Source of the DNA: Allocoleopsis franciscana PCC 7113
GTDB taxonomy: Bacteria; Cyanobacteriota; Cyanobacteriia; Cyanobacteriales; Coleofasciculaceae
Assembly: GCF_000317515.1 (NCBI RefSeq)
Contig: NC_019738.1
Span: 1,029,501 to 1,093,500 of the forward strand
Direction of reading: 5' to 3'
DNA: 64,000 nt
Below are positions 46,889-57,138 of the stretch, piece after piece (within the stretch, counting starts at the first letter, position 1; each line of letters opens with the position of its first letter). The position numbers and the translations under genes were made by a program. Below the pieces are notes generated by a model. The model searched no databases, was not told the origin of the DNA, and saw only the letters and a list, made by a program, of their open reading frames with translations.

Positions 46889-48409
46889 TCAACTCTTATG
46901 ACGATTTCGGGCAGACATGAGGAGTTTAACTCGATAAGGGTCAGCATCTTTACGCCAATAGACACGATGTCCCTTAATTTCAGCACAGTGTTCTTTCAAA
47001 CATTTTTGCCAACCTTTGCGCGTACCAATCGTACTCGTTTCATCCAGTAATCCCCACTTTTCTTCCTGCTGAGTGAGTTTGGCAAACTTCTCATAATCGG
47101 GATAATCCGGCATCACAAAAGTTTCTTTGCGGTGCAGGATTGGCGGATTTTCTGAAGTGTCGTAATCGCGGTAAACCACTTGCAAATCCCGCAAGTCAAT
47201 CTGCATACTCGTGTGCAAAGTAGGATGGGGTTCTATATCAAAGTCGGGATAAAACAGATAAGAAATTTTCGGTACATTAAAGTGGAACTTAACGAGAGTC
47301 GCACCATCCATGCGACCAATCGTGCGACTGGCGCACCCTTCGTAAACTCGCAACAGGGGATTTAGGGCTTCCAGTGCGGAAACGTGAACGTAAAGAGCGT
47401 TAGGTAACAGTTTACCGATCGCACTTCGTTTGCAGCAATTCGCCATCAGGCGCAAGTCTCCTACACTCACTAACATTAAGTCAGCCGCAGCACAGGCTTG
47501 CTTGTAGTTGCCAAAGAGTCCTTTAATATCGTTTTGTAAGACACTTTCCAGGTTGCCAAATTTGGGGCGATGGCTAAACTGCGTTAGCGCCAGGTAAACC
47601 AGGATGTCTTGGCGGCGTTTTTCGGAAATGGCATCCCATTCGTTTTGGTCGGTGGCTTGTAAGATAACTTGAAAGGCACGGCGCAGGGTGCCAAATTCAG
47701 CCAGAATATCGGCAACGCTGGCGAGTTCGGTGCTAGTGGGGAGGCGTCCACGTTCCGTGACGAAGCCCATTAAGGGGGCGAGGAGTTCTTGGTAGTCCTC
47801 AAATCGCTTAATGTTGGCGCGAATTCTGGGAGTCGTGGTGCGGGAACGAAAACGCGATGCGCGAAAGCTTTCGGCTTGGGCTTCATCCCGGAAGACGAAG
47901 TAAATTCCCAAGGCGACAGGAATGGCATCGACGTTGAGTACTTGGTCAATATAGACTTTGAGTTCTTCTTGTTCGTAATATTTCTGAAACGTATTGCGGC
48001 GGGTGACAATGCCATCCCCATAGGCAATTTGACCGGATGCGCGGTCATCAATTAAGACTTGGGCGGCAACAATCAGAACTTTTTGGGTTAATTCCCATGC
48101 TTTGAGCAGGGCTTCCCGGCGTTCGGCGGGGTCTTCGATTACATTGATCACGTAGCCGAGATTAACGATATCAGCGGGGATGAGGGGATTGTCCGGCTGG
48201 TAATAGGGGTCCCAACCCGCACTGGTATAGCCTTGGTTCTGCGTGCGATCAATATCGCCACCGTGACCGCAGCCGTAGTCAAAAAAGGGGGTATCTTTGG
48301 TTAAGATGGCACTTTCTATTGCCAATCGCACGGGTTTGGAGAGGTCAATCCGGGCGATCGCCGCTCTGTGACGCTCAATTTCAGGGGCTTCTGGGATTGG
48401 AGCAACCAT
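46889..48409 (-). CDS. DNA phosphorothioation-associated putative methyltransferase
   Basis: 506 residues from the ATG giving MVAPIPEAPEIERHRAAIAR (six codons after the first in-frame start). A Rossmann methyltransferase motif 'FFDYGCGHGGDIDRTQ' with 'NLGYVINVIEDPAERREAL' identifies the family seen beside dnd phosphorothioation genes; the C-terminal half includes 'FHFNVPKISYLFYPDFD'. It lies 102 bp after dndE on the same strand. Its substrate is not established; the role in DNA modification or host self-marking is inferred from association. Confidence 0.85.
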   Translation of the reverse strand: MVAPIPEAPEIERHRAAIARIDLSKPVRLAIESAILTKDTPFFDYGCGHGGDIDRTQNQGYTSAGWDPYYQPDNPLIPADIVNLGYVINVIEDPAERREALLKAWELTQKVLIVAAQVLIDDRASGQIAYGDGIVTRRNTFQKYYEQEELKVYIDQVLNVDAIPVALGIYFVFRDEAQAESFRASRFRSRTTTPRIRANIKRFEDYQELLAPLMGFVTERGRLPTSTELASVADILAEFGTLRRAFQVILQATDQNEWDAISEKRRQDILVYLALTQFSHRPKFGNLESVLQNDIKGLFGNYKQACAAADLMLVSVGDLRLMANCCKRSAIGKLLPNALYVHVSALEALNPLLRVYEGCASRTIGRMDGATLVKFHFNVPKISYLFYPDFDIEPHPTLHTSMQIDLRDLQVVYRDYDTSENPPILHRKETFVMPDYPDYEKFAKLTQQEEKWGLLDETSTIGTRKGWQKCLKEHCAEIKGHRVYWRKDADPYRVKLLMSARNRHKS

Positions 48410-48511
48410 AACACCAAGCAAAAGCATTGCAGTTACTATACCCCGTCAAGAGAATTCTAGGCTAGACGAATCATTTAAGCCGATGCTCTGGTAAATAACG
48501 GTAATTTGATC

Positions 48512-48904
48512 TTAGTTTTGAGACGGCAAGGCAACAGCAATTAAGTCTTCAATTTTCTTAATATTAGGGTCACCCGCTAAGTAACCAATACCCCGATGCA
48601 AGTGAAGGCGAAATTGAGTAGCCAGAGTTTCTTTGTCCACAGGAAAGCCGTCGTTATGACAGCGCTGTTTGAGGGCAATGATGAGGATATCGGACATTTC
48701 TCCGCCGAAGACTTTCCAGGTTAGTTCGACGTTGCTGTTAGCGGGGATTGGGACTGGAGACGGGATAGTGGGTTCGGCAAGAGAACGACAGAATGCCCAA
48801 CGGCACAAGATGTTCCATTGGTCGATTTTGGTGTTGCGTCTTAGCTTGAGAAGTTGGTCTTTGGCGGATTGGGAGAGTGTAATGCGATCGATTGGGGGTT
48901 CCAT
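48512..48904 (-). CDS. dndE: DNA sulfur modification protein DndE
   Basis: 130 residues. 'RITLSQSAKDQLLKLRRNTKIDQWNILCRWAFCRSLAEP', 'SNVELTWKVFGGE' and 'FRLHLHRGIGYLAGDP' are the DndE hallmarks, spread over the whole length. DndE binds nicked DNA and works with DndBCD to replace a phosphate oxygen by sulfur in DNA. Here no dndB, dndC or dndD is found next to it; upstream is non-coding and downstream is the associated methyltransferase. A split dnd locus, or a leftover of one. Confidence 0.88.
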   Translation of the reverse strand: MEPPIDRITLSQSAKDQLLKLRRNTKIDQWNILCRWAFCRSLAEPTIPSPVPIPANSNVELTWKVFGGEMSDILIIALKQRCHNDGFPVDKETLATQFRLHLHRGIGYLAGDPNIKKIEDLIAVALPSQN

Positions 48905-49099
48905 GATGTCAACTAAGATAGGACTTATGCACAGCCTCTATTTGTAGGGTGCGTAACGGTAGAGTAACGTACCATGAGTGCCATAGATGATGTAGCTGCG
49001 TAAGTCCTGTAAGACAGATTTCCTGCCACAAATCTTATCTTGAGAAAAGCTGCTCGTAGCTAAAAGTAATTTAAACCCTTCCAGGTATTCAATAGCAAG

Positions 49100-49297
49100 A
49101 TGACTGAAATGAATGATTCACAGAAATGGTATATTGTCAAGCGTACTGATCAGCCATGTGAAATTCTTCCCAGCACTGAAGTAGAAGGGGAAAACGACCC
49201 AACCCTTGTAGAGCGCTGGGGGCCGTTTGATTCACAACAAGATGCGATCGCACGTCGAGTCGGACTGATTCGTGCCGGAAAGTGTCAGCCGGCATAG
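49100..49297 (+). CDS. Small conserved-looking hypothetical protein
   Basis: 65 residues, soluble: 'KWYIVKRTDQPCEILPS', 'ERWGPFDSQQDAIARRVGLIRAGKCQPA'. The pattern looks like a small cyanobacterial DDE/SPOR-like unit, but I cannot assign a family. It converges with the protease gene, 32 bp apart. Codon use fits the neighbours. Confidence 0.6.
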   Translation: MTEMNDSQKWYIVKRTDQPCEILPSTEVEGENDPTLVERWGPFDSQQDAIARRVGLIRAGKCQPA

Positions 49298-49329
49298 AGG
49301 GAAGTTCCCCCTAGCCGGAGCGATCAGGT

Positions 49330-50631
49330 TTAACGTGTGGAAGATTGTGCTCTGGGGTTTTGTTTGGCGGCAATCTTCTGCTGAAGCACTTCCAGACCTT
49401 TAGCATATTGAGGATCGTCTGGGGTGCCGATTTTCGTCCGATCCTGCTGCAACGTCTTACGCTGTGCATCCGATAGTTCTACCACAACATCTGGGGCAAT
49501 TCCCAACTTGTTAATATCCCGTCCACTGGGGGTGAGATACTTGGCGATGGTCACTGCCAGACCCGATCCATCTTCCAATCCTCGTACTGACTGAACCAAC
49601 CCTTTTCCAAACGTCTGAGTTCCGATCAGAGTCGCTCGCTTATCATCTTGTAAAGCCCCAGACAGAATCTCACTGGCACTGGCTGAACCTCCATCTACCA
49701 GCACCACTAGGGGTTTATCGGTCAGAGCACGACTGTTGGCGACTTGACGATCCGTTTCTCCCTGCCGATCCACCGTCGAGACAATTCCCCCTTGGTCGAT
49801 CCACATCCGGGCAATTTCAACACTGGCATTGAGTAAGCCACCAGGATTAGAACGTACATCGAGAATATAGCCCGTCACCTGCTGTTTTTCTAACTCTTTG
49901 ATCGCAGTACGCATTTCCTGCGCTGCATTGGCGCTAAATTGAGTCAGACGAATATACCCAACCTTGCCATTGGGCGAGTTCTTAGACTCGTACCGTACTG
50001 GATGAATTTCAATTTTTGCCCGTGTGAGCTGATAATCGATTTGCTTGTTCCCTCGCTGAACAGTTAGTTTGACTGAAGTTCCGGGTTCACCCCGAATCAG
50101 CTTGACGGCATCATTGACATCCATCCCCTCGGTACTCTTGCCGTCAATCTTGAGGATCACATCCTTTGCCAGAACCCCAGCCTTAAACGCAGGTGTATCC
50201 TCAATGGGGGAAATCACCATCAGTTTTTTCGTTTCCTCATCCTGAGCTAGCTGAATTCCAACCCCGGTGAGTTCTCCAGACGTATCAATCTGCATGTTCT
50301 TGAACTCTTGCGGGTCCATGAACCGAGTGTAAGGGTCCTCCAGCTTCTTCAGCATTTCCCGGATGGCTTTATAAGCCTCTTCCTGGTTCGTGTAATTGCG
50401 GTTTAAATATTCGTTGCGAACGGATCGCCAGTCCTGTTGATTGAACGTGGCATCTACATATTGCCGATCAATAATTTGCCAAACCTCATCCACTAACTCC
50501 TTAGGGCTTTGGCGAAAAACCTCGCTTAAAACAGCTTGGCTTTTAGACAAAAGACCGACAGTTGTCACCGCAACAGTTGTTATTACTAATGCTGTCGCAC
50601 CAAGAACGAGGCCACGTTTTGTAATTACCAT
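49330..50631 (-). CDS. Carboxyl-terminal processing peptidase (S41 family)
   Basis: 433 residues. N-terminal hydrophobic helix (signal peptide or anchor), helical head ('SPKELVDEVWQIIDRQYVD'), PDZ domain ('GVGIQLAQDEETKKLMVISPIEDTPAFKAGV'), and a catalytic core with 'YILDVRSNPGGLLNASVEIA', 'VVLVDGGSASASEILSGAL' (nucleophilic Ser) and 'TFGKGLVQS' (general-base Lys). Cyanobacterial Ctp proteases trim the C-terminus of exported proteins; CtpA matures D1 of photosystem II. Which paralogue this is cannot be told; the sequence resembles CtpB/CtpC forms. Confidence 0.92.
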   Translation of the reverse strand: MVITKRGLVLGATALVITTVAVTTVGLLSKSQAVLSEVFRQSPKELVDEVWQIIDRQYVDATFNQQDWRSVRNEYLNRNYTNQEEAYKAIREMLKKLEDPYTRFMDPQEFKNMQIDTSGELTGVGIQLAQDEETKKLMVISPIEDTPAFKAGVLAKDVILKIDGKSTEGMDVNDAVKLIRGEPGTSVKLTVQRGNKQIDYQLTRAKIEIHPVRYESKNSPNGKVGYIRLTQFSANAAQEMRTAIKELEKQQVTGYILDVRSNPGGLLNASVEIARMWIDQGGIVSTVDRQGETDRQVANSRALTDKPLVVLVDGGSASASEILSGALQDDKRATLIGTQTFGKGLVQSVRGLEDGSGLAVTIAKYLTPSGRDINKLGIAPDVVVELSDAQRKTLQQDRTKIGTPDDPQYAKGLEVLQQKIAAKQNPRAQSSTR

Positions 50632-50803
50632 AATCCTTTCACAAGCTGGAGGAAAACTACTGCAAAGGAATTACGCTCACTCTAACACGCCATGCCAGAA
50701 AGCGCCTAAGTCTATATATTTATGCAAGCCTGTGGCTTCTAGTCCGGACAATAAGCCTTGCTCAACGATGAGTGGATGCGAGTGAAAGTAATTTTTATAA
50801 CCA

Positions 50804-53800
50804 TTATCCTTTAGGAGTCTGATCTTGTGGTCGCTCAAGAGACTGACAAAGTTCCCGATCCCGGTGTCTCACTTTAGGATTGTTTTGCAGATAGTACCGC
50901 AGCCAGTTACAGCCTTGATCCAACAAATGCTCTAAATTGAAATTCCACACCATCACAGTATTGTCCCGACTGGCAGAAGCGAGTGCTTTACCATCATGAC
51001 TCCAACTGACGCTCGTCACCCGATCTTGTTGTCCTTCTAGGGTTTTAATCAAGGTATCATCCAGCCGCCACAGTTGTATCCGGTTATCCCAACTGGTTGT
51101 TGCCAGAATTTGACCGGTGGGACTAAAGCGAACGTGAGCGACGCTATCGCTATGCCCCTTCAAGGTTCTGATCATTTCTCCCTGGCGACTCCAGAGTTTG
51201 ACCGTGTTGTCATAACTTGCCGAGGCGATCATCTGGGAGTCCGGTGAAAAACTTACATCTAAAACCCAATTACTATGCCCCCGCAAGGTTTTCAATAATC
51301 TACCATCCGCTGTCCACAGCTTTACGGTCTTGTCATCACCAGCAGAGGCTAAGAGTTCGCCATCAGGGCTAAAGGCAACCGCATTAACGCGGAAATCAGA
51401 ACGATTCTCTCCGTTTGCCGTCTTGCTGTTGAGCGCATCAGGGTGTAAAGAATCGCGATGTTCACTCAATGTCTTAATCAAAACACCCTGACGAGTCCAG
51501 AGTTTCACGGTTCCATCCTGACCTGTAGAAGCCAGTCGCTTGCCGTCAGGACTAAAGCTGACACTCAACACCCAGCCCTGATGCCCGGTGATCGTCTTGA
51601 GCAAAAGACCCCCGCGAGTCCAAAGTTTCATCGTTCCATCCCGACTCGCTGAGGCCAGAAGTTGACCCTCCGGACTAAAACTGATGCTGTCAATGCGCTC
51701 CTTATGCCCCTTTAAGGTGTGGAGTAACTTACCGTTACGAGTCCAGAGTTGCACCGTCTTGTCATCACCCGCCGTGGCTATCAGTTGACTATCCGGTGAA
51801 AACGAAACCTCTCTCACTTGCTTTTGAACTGGCAAAATTAGGCGAGACGGGTTATTGAGTCCCCAAAGTCTAATGGTTTTGTCATTGCTGGCGGAGGCTA
51901 AGAGTGGAACTGAGTTGAAGGTGGAAGATTGTAACGTTGTCTTGGAACTTTCACCGGGCAACCCGCTAACAGGAGTGGGACTGAAACTGACAGAAGTAAC
52001 AATATCGCTGTGTCCTGTAAACGTTTGCCGGAGAGTCCCATTCCGATTCCACAGCCTAACCGTATTGTCAGCACTCGCTGATGCCAGGAACTGACCATCG
52101 GCACTAAACGCCACAGCCATCACCCATCCTTGATGCTTGGAGAAAGTTTTGATCAGCTTTCCGTTGCGGTTCCACAGCTTTACCGTTTTATCATCGCTAG
52201 CTGACGCCAGGAACTGACCATCGGGACTGAACACCACACCGTTTACCTGGCGATTATGCCCTTTGAGGGTTTGCAGTAACTTACCTTGTCTACTCCATAG
52301 CTCAATTGTCCCATCCTGACGGGCTGACGCGACCCTCTCACCATCGGGACTAAAGCTGACCCATCTCACGACACCGTGATCACTGTATAACGTCTGAATT
52401 AACTTGCCCTTAAGCGTCCAAAATCGAATGGTACCATCCCCACCCGCAGAAGCGATGAGCTGACCATCGGGAGAAAAGCTCACACTATACACCGGACCAA
52501 CATGACCCCGAAGCAGGCTCACGAGGCTGCCATTGCGACGCCAGAGCCTAATTTTGCCATCCTTGCTACTCGATGCCATCATCTGACTATCGGGACTAAA
52601 TGAGACGCTCGTCACACTATCGTTGTGTCTGTTGAGAGTAGCAACTAACGTTCCATCGGGACGCCACAGTTTCACGGTGTGGTCTTGACTGGCAGAGGCT
52701 AAAAGTTGACCATCGGGAGAAAAGCTGACGTTCCAAACGATATCACTATGCCCCTCCAACCGATTACGCTCCGCAGTGGAGTAAACCGCCTGGGATAGAG
52801 CGGTGACAACCTGTAAATGGGTATCAGGTTCTACGGATCGCTCCGCCGTCTCTAAATCCTTGAGGCGTCTTGCGGCTCTCAATCCTTCTAGTAGAGCATC
52901 AAACTTTTTATTAGAAACAAACAGGGCTTCTGAAGAAGCACTAATTGCACTCAACTGGGCATTAATCGAAAGGTTGGTAGCCAGTCGTCTTTGAACCTCA
53001 GCTCGCCACCCCAAACCACCTGTAGTGATGGCTAAAAGTGCCATGGTCGCACCTATGATACTTGCTCGCAAGCGCTGCTGATGTGCCTGAACCAGTGCCT
53101 GTTCACTTCTTTCTAGCTTTGCCACTACATTTAAATGTGCAAGCTGATTATATTTTTGACGAATCGGTTCGACTAGATAATCATGAACTAGCTGATATCG
53201 GTCTTGTTGCTCCTCCGGCACCCGGAATACCAAACCAGAACCGACCAGAATCTTTAAGATTAAATCAAGTTTTTTGGGTATTAGTTGTGCTTGTGACCCG
53301 TCACAACGGGTTAAGCATTGCTCTGTAAAACACTTGGGTGTAATACCTGTGCCTACAGCCAACTCAGGGATAGTTTTCAACGGACGGGTACCGCGTTCAT
53401 CGGTTAAAGAGAACAGGACTTGCCAAACCGTATCTTCGTTCTCTTGTCCACAGTCATTGATTACACCCAACAGCGATCGCTCCACCAGGGTGGCTTTTGG
53501 ATCAGCTCCTAGAGCGTAATATTGCTCTAGCGTCGTAATTTTTTCCGTTTGTAGCTGTTGCCCTACAACTTGTAATTCAATCAGGCGCACGACTCCTGTA
53601 CTGCCGGCTAAATCTCGCACCAGGGCTGCAATCAGAGATTCTTCTAACTGAAATTGAGAGACGTCGGCTAACGTGCTAATCACGTTTCTTGCATCATCAG
53701 GCGAAAGATCTCCTAAGTGGTAGCGAAGCTGTCGATCCAGAATATTGTTGTTAATGGTACTGAGATTACAATAACGCTCACACTCCAACAAATAGTGCAA

Positions 53801-56197
53801 ATAATCTTCTCGCAGTGACAAAATAACTTTTAAGAAAGGCAGATTCAAACACTGCGCCAAAAACTCATAAAACTCACGCCGTTGTTCTAGGTTGGTACAG
53901 AAGAAAAATTCTTCAAATTGATCAAAAATTAGAACCGTTAATAATTTGTGTTCCGCAGCAACACGCAACTGTTTCAGGATTTGTTGAAGCCTTGGGCTAG
54001 AAATGGAAGGTTGGAAACTGGGAATGGGGGATTGATTTAAGGTTTGCGATTGCGCTTCGCGTAATCGCGCTACGGAGAGAGCCAAGGCGAGCGTTTGTGA
54101 TCGCAACAAGTTTTCCGCTAACGTAGCGGCTTCTTCGGCACTTACAGGCGGTGTTTCTTCCCCGCCAAGAGTAGCCGGCTGGACTTGAGCTGGGTTAGGT
54201 GTGGAACACTGAGCCGACTCGTCATAGACAGATTGCCTGATTTTCAGTTCCAACTCAGGTGAGAATTCTTCTTTTGAACTATTCAACCCTTTAACTTGCC
54301 GACTGGCCAATGCGGCTTCTAGACGCCGTTCTAGTTCCCCAAGCCAATCTCTGTAAGCTTTTTGCACAATCGGCATCGCTTCTCTGGCTCCAATAATCCG
54401 GGATGCCAAAGCTGGGACTAAACCCGCATTAATCAAGGAACTTTTACCAACACCAGAAGAGCCGTGAATGATGGTCAGTTTATGGTCATTGCGGCTCAAA
54501 CGTTCGATTAGGCGATTGACATCCGATTGACGCCCTGCTGCTGCAATTTCTAGGGATGATATGCCTCGACCTTGGCGGGTAAACGGTTGTAAGGGAGCCG
54601 CACCGAGGAAAGTGGAAAATCCATACTGTTGCTCAATCAAGCGTTGCCGCTGTTTGAGTTCAAACGCTCTCCAATATTGCCGTTGCTCTAGATAGAGCGA
54701 TCGCAATTCTTCCAAGATGTCAATATAAAGCTGTGGCTGCTTCTTGAGAGCCGTTGGTGACCAATACTCGGCTGTGATCGCCTGTTCTAGATTCGTGATC
54801 GCCGGGGTCAATTCACCCAACTGTCGCTGCGCTTTGGCTGAGTATAACAAATACCCTCCTCGATGCAGGGGTTGAGGCGACCCAGACTGAGCGAGGAGGT
54901 CAAAAGCACCCCAGGCTAAATACTTGGCGTTCTCCCATTCAAACTGAGCCAACGCCACAACCGCCAAAAAACCATAAGCTTGAGCCAATTGTACTGGGCT
55001 GTCTTGGGTTTGAGGGTCTTCCAAAGCGTGTAAGGCCAGAGCCTGTAATTCAGTCCAGCTTTCTAGCTGTTTTAATACCTGACCGAGATGAAGGGTTAAC
55101 TGAGCCACTAAATCTTGTCGTCTGGCAAGTGTAAATACCTCAATCGCCTTACTAAATGACTCTTTGGCTTGTTCCCACTGGATACGACTGGTGAGCGGTT
55201 GCAACTCCGCTTGACGGCAATGACACAACCCGATGTGATGGAAGAGTAGCCCAACACGCTCTAACGATTTTGGATTGTGCCGTCCTCGGACTAGACTTCT
55301 TTGTGCGGCGTTAACGTCCTGGGGGTGGGTTTGGGATGTTGGATGGGAAAGGTTCTCCTGAGCTCCTGTGTAGGCTTTCTCCCCCTGTATAAACGCGAAC
55401 ATTGAAGCATTGTTTCCCTGCTCCCACACCGCCCCACTCTGATCTTCTGGCAGCCAAACGTCCAAACTCTTTTGGTACTGCACAAGCGCTACATCGAGCT
55501 GATCCCGTGTTAAGGCATCCCGCCCTAAAATAAACTGCCAAGTGGCCCATTGTTCAGGTTCTAAATAAACGCCACGAGTCGTTAAGTCTCGTAACACCGA
55601 CTCAAGTTCCTGGCGTTGGCGACAACCCGGTGCCAAATTGAGAGCGTCGTTGGACAGAAATTCACTCAAATCGCTCCCCAAAAGCCGGGTAAAGAGTTCA
55701 TCCGTTGTTTGCTGCCATAAAGCGAGTAACTCGGTGGTGGTCAGTTCAAACTTGATTGAGGTGGCTGCCCAACTCTTAAAATCGGGGGCAAACCGCGTCA
55801 GCTTCTGCAAAACCTCATCGGTGATCCACAACACGAGAGGACGGGTTAAATTTTTCCGAAATTCTTCTCGAATTTGGTTCGTCGAAATCAGCACCTGGTC
55901 AATGGCTGTTACTGACTCTAGGCCAAACACAATCAACGCCGATGCCTGCGTGCCCGAAAGGATAGAAACAATAGGTCTATATAAGCTTTTAATGGCTTTT
56001 CGCAAAACTAGCTCACTCAGCGTGACTCCCGTGAGTGCTTGCAATCGCTGCCGCATTTGCTCTTTGCAAACTTCATAGTTACAGCGAACCAAAATCAGTG
56101 CAAAGTGCCCTTCAGAGAGAGTAATTGCCCTGGATAAAGTTGACAGTGAACGCTCATTCAAGACCGCTACTTCTTGTATTCGATTTGGCTCTCTCAT
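50804..56197 (-). CDS. Large STAND-type ATPase with C-terminal WD40 repeats
   Basis: 1797 residues. The N-terminal ~210 residues form an unassigned alpha/beta region ('HFALILVRCNYEVC', 'LVLWITDEVLQKL') followed by TPR-like helices (~215-540). The nSTAND-type NTPase has Walker A 'GSSGVGKSSL' (~575) and Walker B 'LIFDQFEEFFF' (~755). A membrane-helix-like stretch at ~1085 ('IIGATMALLAITTGGLGW') precedes fourteen WD40 repeats (VKLWRPDG to VMVWNFN), enough for two seven-bladed propellers. Repeat 6-7 has an insert. Probably a signalling or recognition switch; STAND proteins of this type include anti-phage sensors, but no effector domain is recognised. Confidence 0.88.
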   Translation of the reverse strand: MREPNRIQEVAVLNERSLSTLSRAITLSEGHFALILVRCNYEVCKEQMRQRLQALTGVTLSELVLRKAIKSLYRPIVSILSGTQASALIVFGLESVTAIDQVLISTNQIREEFRKNLTRPLVLWITDEVLQKLTRFAPDFKSWAATSIKFELTTTELLALWQQTTDELFTRLLGSDLSEFLSNDALNLAPGCRQRQELESVLRDLTTRGVYLEPEQWATWQFILGRDALTRDQLDVALVQYQKSLDVWLPEDQSGAVWEQGNNASMFAFIQGEKAYTGAQENLSHPTSQTHPQDVNAAQRSLVRGRHNPKSLERVGLLFHHIGLCHCRQAELQPLTSRIQWEQAKESFSKAIEVFTLARRQDLVAQLTLHLGQVLKQLESWTELQALALHALEDPQTQDSPVQLAQAYGFLAVVALAQFEWENAKYLAWGAFDLLAQSGSPQPLHRGGYLLYSAKAQRQLGELTPAITNLEQAITAEYWSPTALKKQPQLYIDILEELRSLYLEQRQYWRAFELKQRQRLIEQQYGFSTFLGAAPLQPFTRQGRGISSLEIAAAGRQSDVNRLIERLSRNDHKLTIIHGSSGVGKSSLINAGLVPALASRIIGAREAMPIVQKAYRDWLGELERRLEAALASRQVKGLNSSKEEFSPELELKIRQSVYDESAQCSTPNPAQVQPATLGGEETPPVSAEEAATLAENLLRSQTLALALSVARLREAQSQTLNQSPIPSFQPSISSPRLQQILKQLRVAAEHKLLTVLIFDQFEEFFFCTNLEQRREFYEFLAQCLNLPFLKVILSLREDYLHYLLECERYCNLSTINNNILDRQLRYHLGDLSPDDARNVISTLADVSQFQLEESLIAALVRDLAGSTGVVRLIELQVVGQQLQTEKITTLEQYYALGADPKATLVERSLLGVINDCGQENEDTVWQVLFSLTDERGTRPLKTIPELAVGTGITPKCFTEQCLTRCDGSQAQLIPKKLDLILKILVGSGLVFRVPEEQQDRYQLVHDYLVEPIRQKYNQLAHLNVVAKLERSEQALVQAHQQRLRASIIGATMALLAITTGGLGWRAEVQRRLATNLSINAQLSAISASSEALFVSNKKFDALLEGLRAARRLKDLETAERSVEPDTHLQVVTALSQAVYSTAERNRLEGHSDIVWNVSFSPDGQLLASASQDHTVKLWRPDGTLVATLNRHNDSVTSVSFSPDSQMMASSSKDGKIRLWRRNGSLVSLLRGHVGPVYSVSFSPDGQLIASAGGDGTIRFWTLKGKLIQTLYSDHGVVRWVSFSPDGERVASARQDGTIELWSRQGKLLQTLKGHNRQVNGVVFSPDGQFLASASDDKTVKLWNRNGKLIKTFSKHQGWVMAVAFSADGQFLASASADNTVRLWNRNGTLRQTFTGHSDIVTSVSFSPTPVSGLPGESSKTTLQSSTFNSVPLLASASNDKTIRLWGLNNPSRLILPVQKQVREVSFSPDSQLIATAGDDKTVQLWTRNGKLLHTLKGHKERIDSISFSPEGQLLASASRDGTMKLWTRGGLLLKTITGHQGWVLSVSFSPDGKRLASTGQDGTVKLWTRQGVLIKTLSEHRDSLHPDALNSKTANGENRSDFRVNAVAFSPDGELLASAGDDKTVKLWTADGRLLKTLRGHSNWVLDVSFSPDSQMIASASYDNTVKLWSRQGEMIRTLKGHSDSVAHVRFSPTGQILATTSWDNRIQLWRLDDTLIKTLEGQQDRVTSVSWSHDGKALASASRDNTVMVWNFNLEHLLDQGCNWLRYYLQNNPKVRHRDRELCQSLERPQDQTPKG

Positions 56198-56955
56198 TCA
56201 ATTCATGTTGTGACTGTTACGGGTGCACAATTGCCACTAACTGATTGCTATTCCTTTAATTAGAGTCAAGTTTAAAAATTTTTTAATTGATTAGGACTTA
56301 AGCATTACCTTGACATCTTGGGTGGAAGCCAAGGAACCACACAGGGATTGCCCCTACAAGTGGGATTTGTGCATAGTTCTGTTGATGTGAAAGCCAGTGG
56401 AGTGATATTTCGGGGCTATCTGCGGCTGTGGGGATGGGTGCCATGCCGTCCGTTAAGTTATCTACGGACTCATTGCAAATAGTGGTGCTTGTACAGAAGC
56501 AGAACTTTTTACTCCTCCACTACCCCATAACTGATGATGGGGCAGTGAATCACAAGGGACTTGGATGGATGGCTCACTGTATCGAGAGCTATGGCTGGTG
56601 AGCGTTGCCAAACCTCTTTATGGTTTCCGCTCCAATCACCCCAATCACGCTCCGCAGAGCGCCTAAAAATTTGTTTCATTGTATTTAACCACACAGTAGT
56701 AGATGACCGCTTAGGATGGAAAGCGCACATTTTTTTTAAGGATTGTACGCTTGTGCACACTTCATAGTATCAGTGATTTCCGGGGGATGGTATGTAGCAT
56801 TCAACCTTAAAAAAATCCGTAATTTTGCTAGGGATGATGCGCTTGACAATTCTGGCACAGATCAGGGACTAGTAAACTTCAAAACGCTGATAGGGATGTG
56901 ATAAAATCTTGATTCTCCCTGTGATACCGATCGCTGACTGAATCGTTGAATAACG
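56198..56955. other. 758-bp spacer
   Basis: Upstream of the STAND gene and the small cysteine protein. It includes a dispersed-repeat-like stretch near 56288-56380 (attaggactta..., ...gtgcatag). Two overlapping short frames on opposite strands at 56509-56767 have no coding features. No structured element stands out. Confidence 0.4.
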
Positions 56956-57138
56956 ATGAATTTTCCTACTCTTAAGGTTCCCCCCATTAGAGAGCCTCGT
57001 CGTTGTGTTCTATGTGCTGGGTTACGGCAAGCAGAATATCTTGTGAATCATAAAATTTTCCGGGCTACAGAAGAAGCCGAAGTCATTTTCTCCTGTATTC
57101 ACAAAACCCGGTATAAATTTAGCGTAATTCGGCACTAG
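56956..57138 (+). CDS. Small cysteine-containing hypothetical protein
   Basis: 60 residues with 'RRCVLCAGL' (CxxC) and a third Cys followed by His ('FSCIHKTRYKF'), a possible single zinc site. No ribosome site is seen before the ATG. The stop overlaps the end of the convergent ATPase gene by four bases. Real gene status is uncertain; the CxxC...CxH pattern is the main support. Confidence 0.4.
   Translation: MNFPTLKVPPIREPRRCVLCAGLRQAEYLVNHKIFRATEEAEVIFSCIHKTRYKFSVIRH

Noticed and set aside
56509-56767. Overlapping short frames on both strands
   Set aside because: Neither has coding features; mutual overlap suggests chance.
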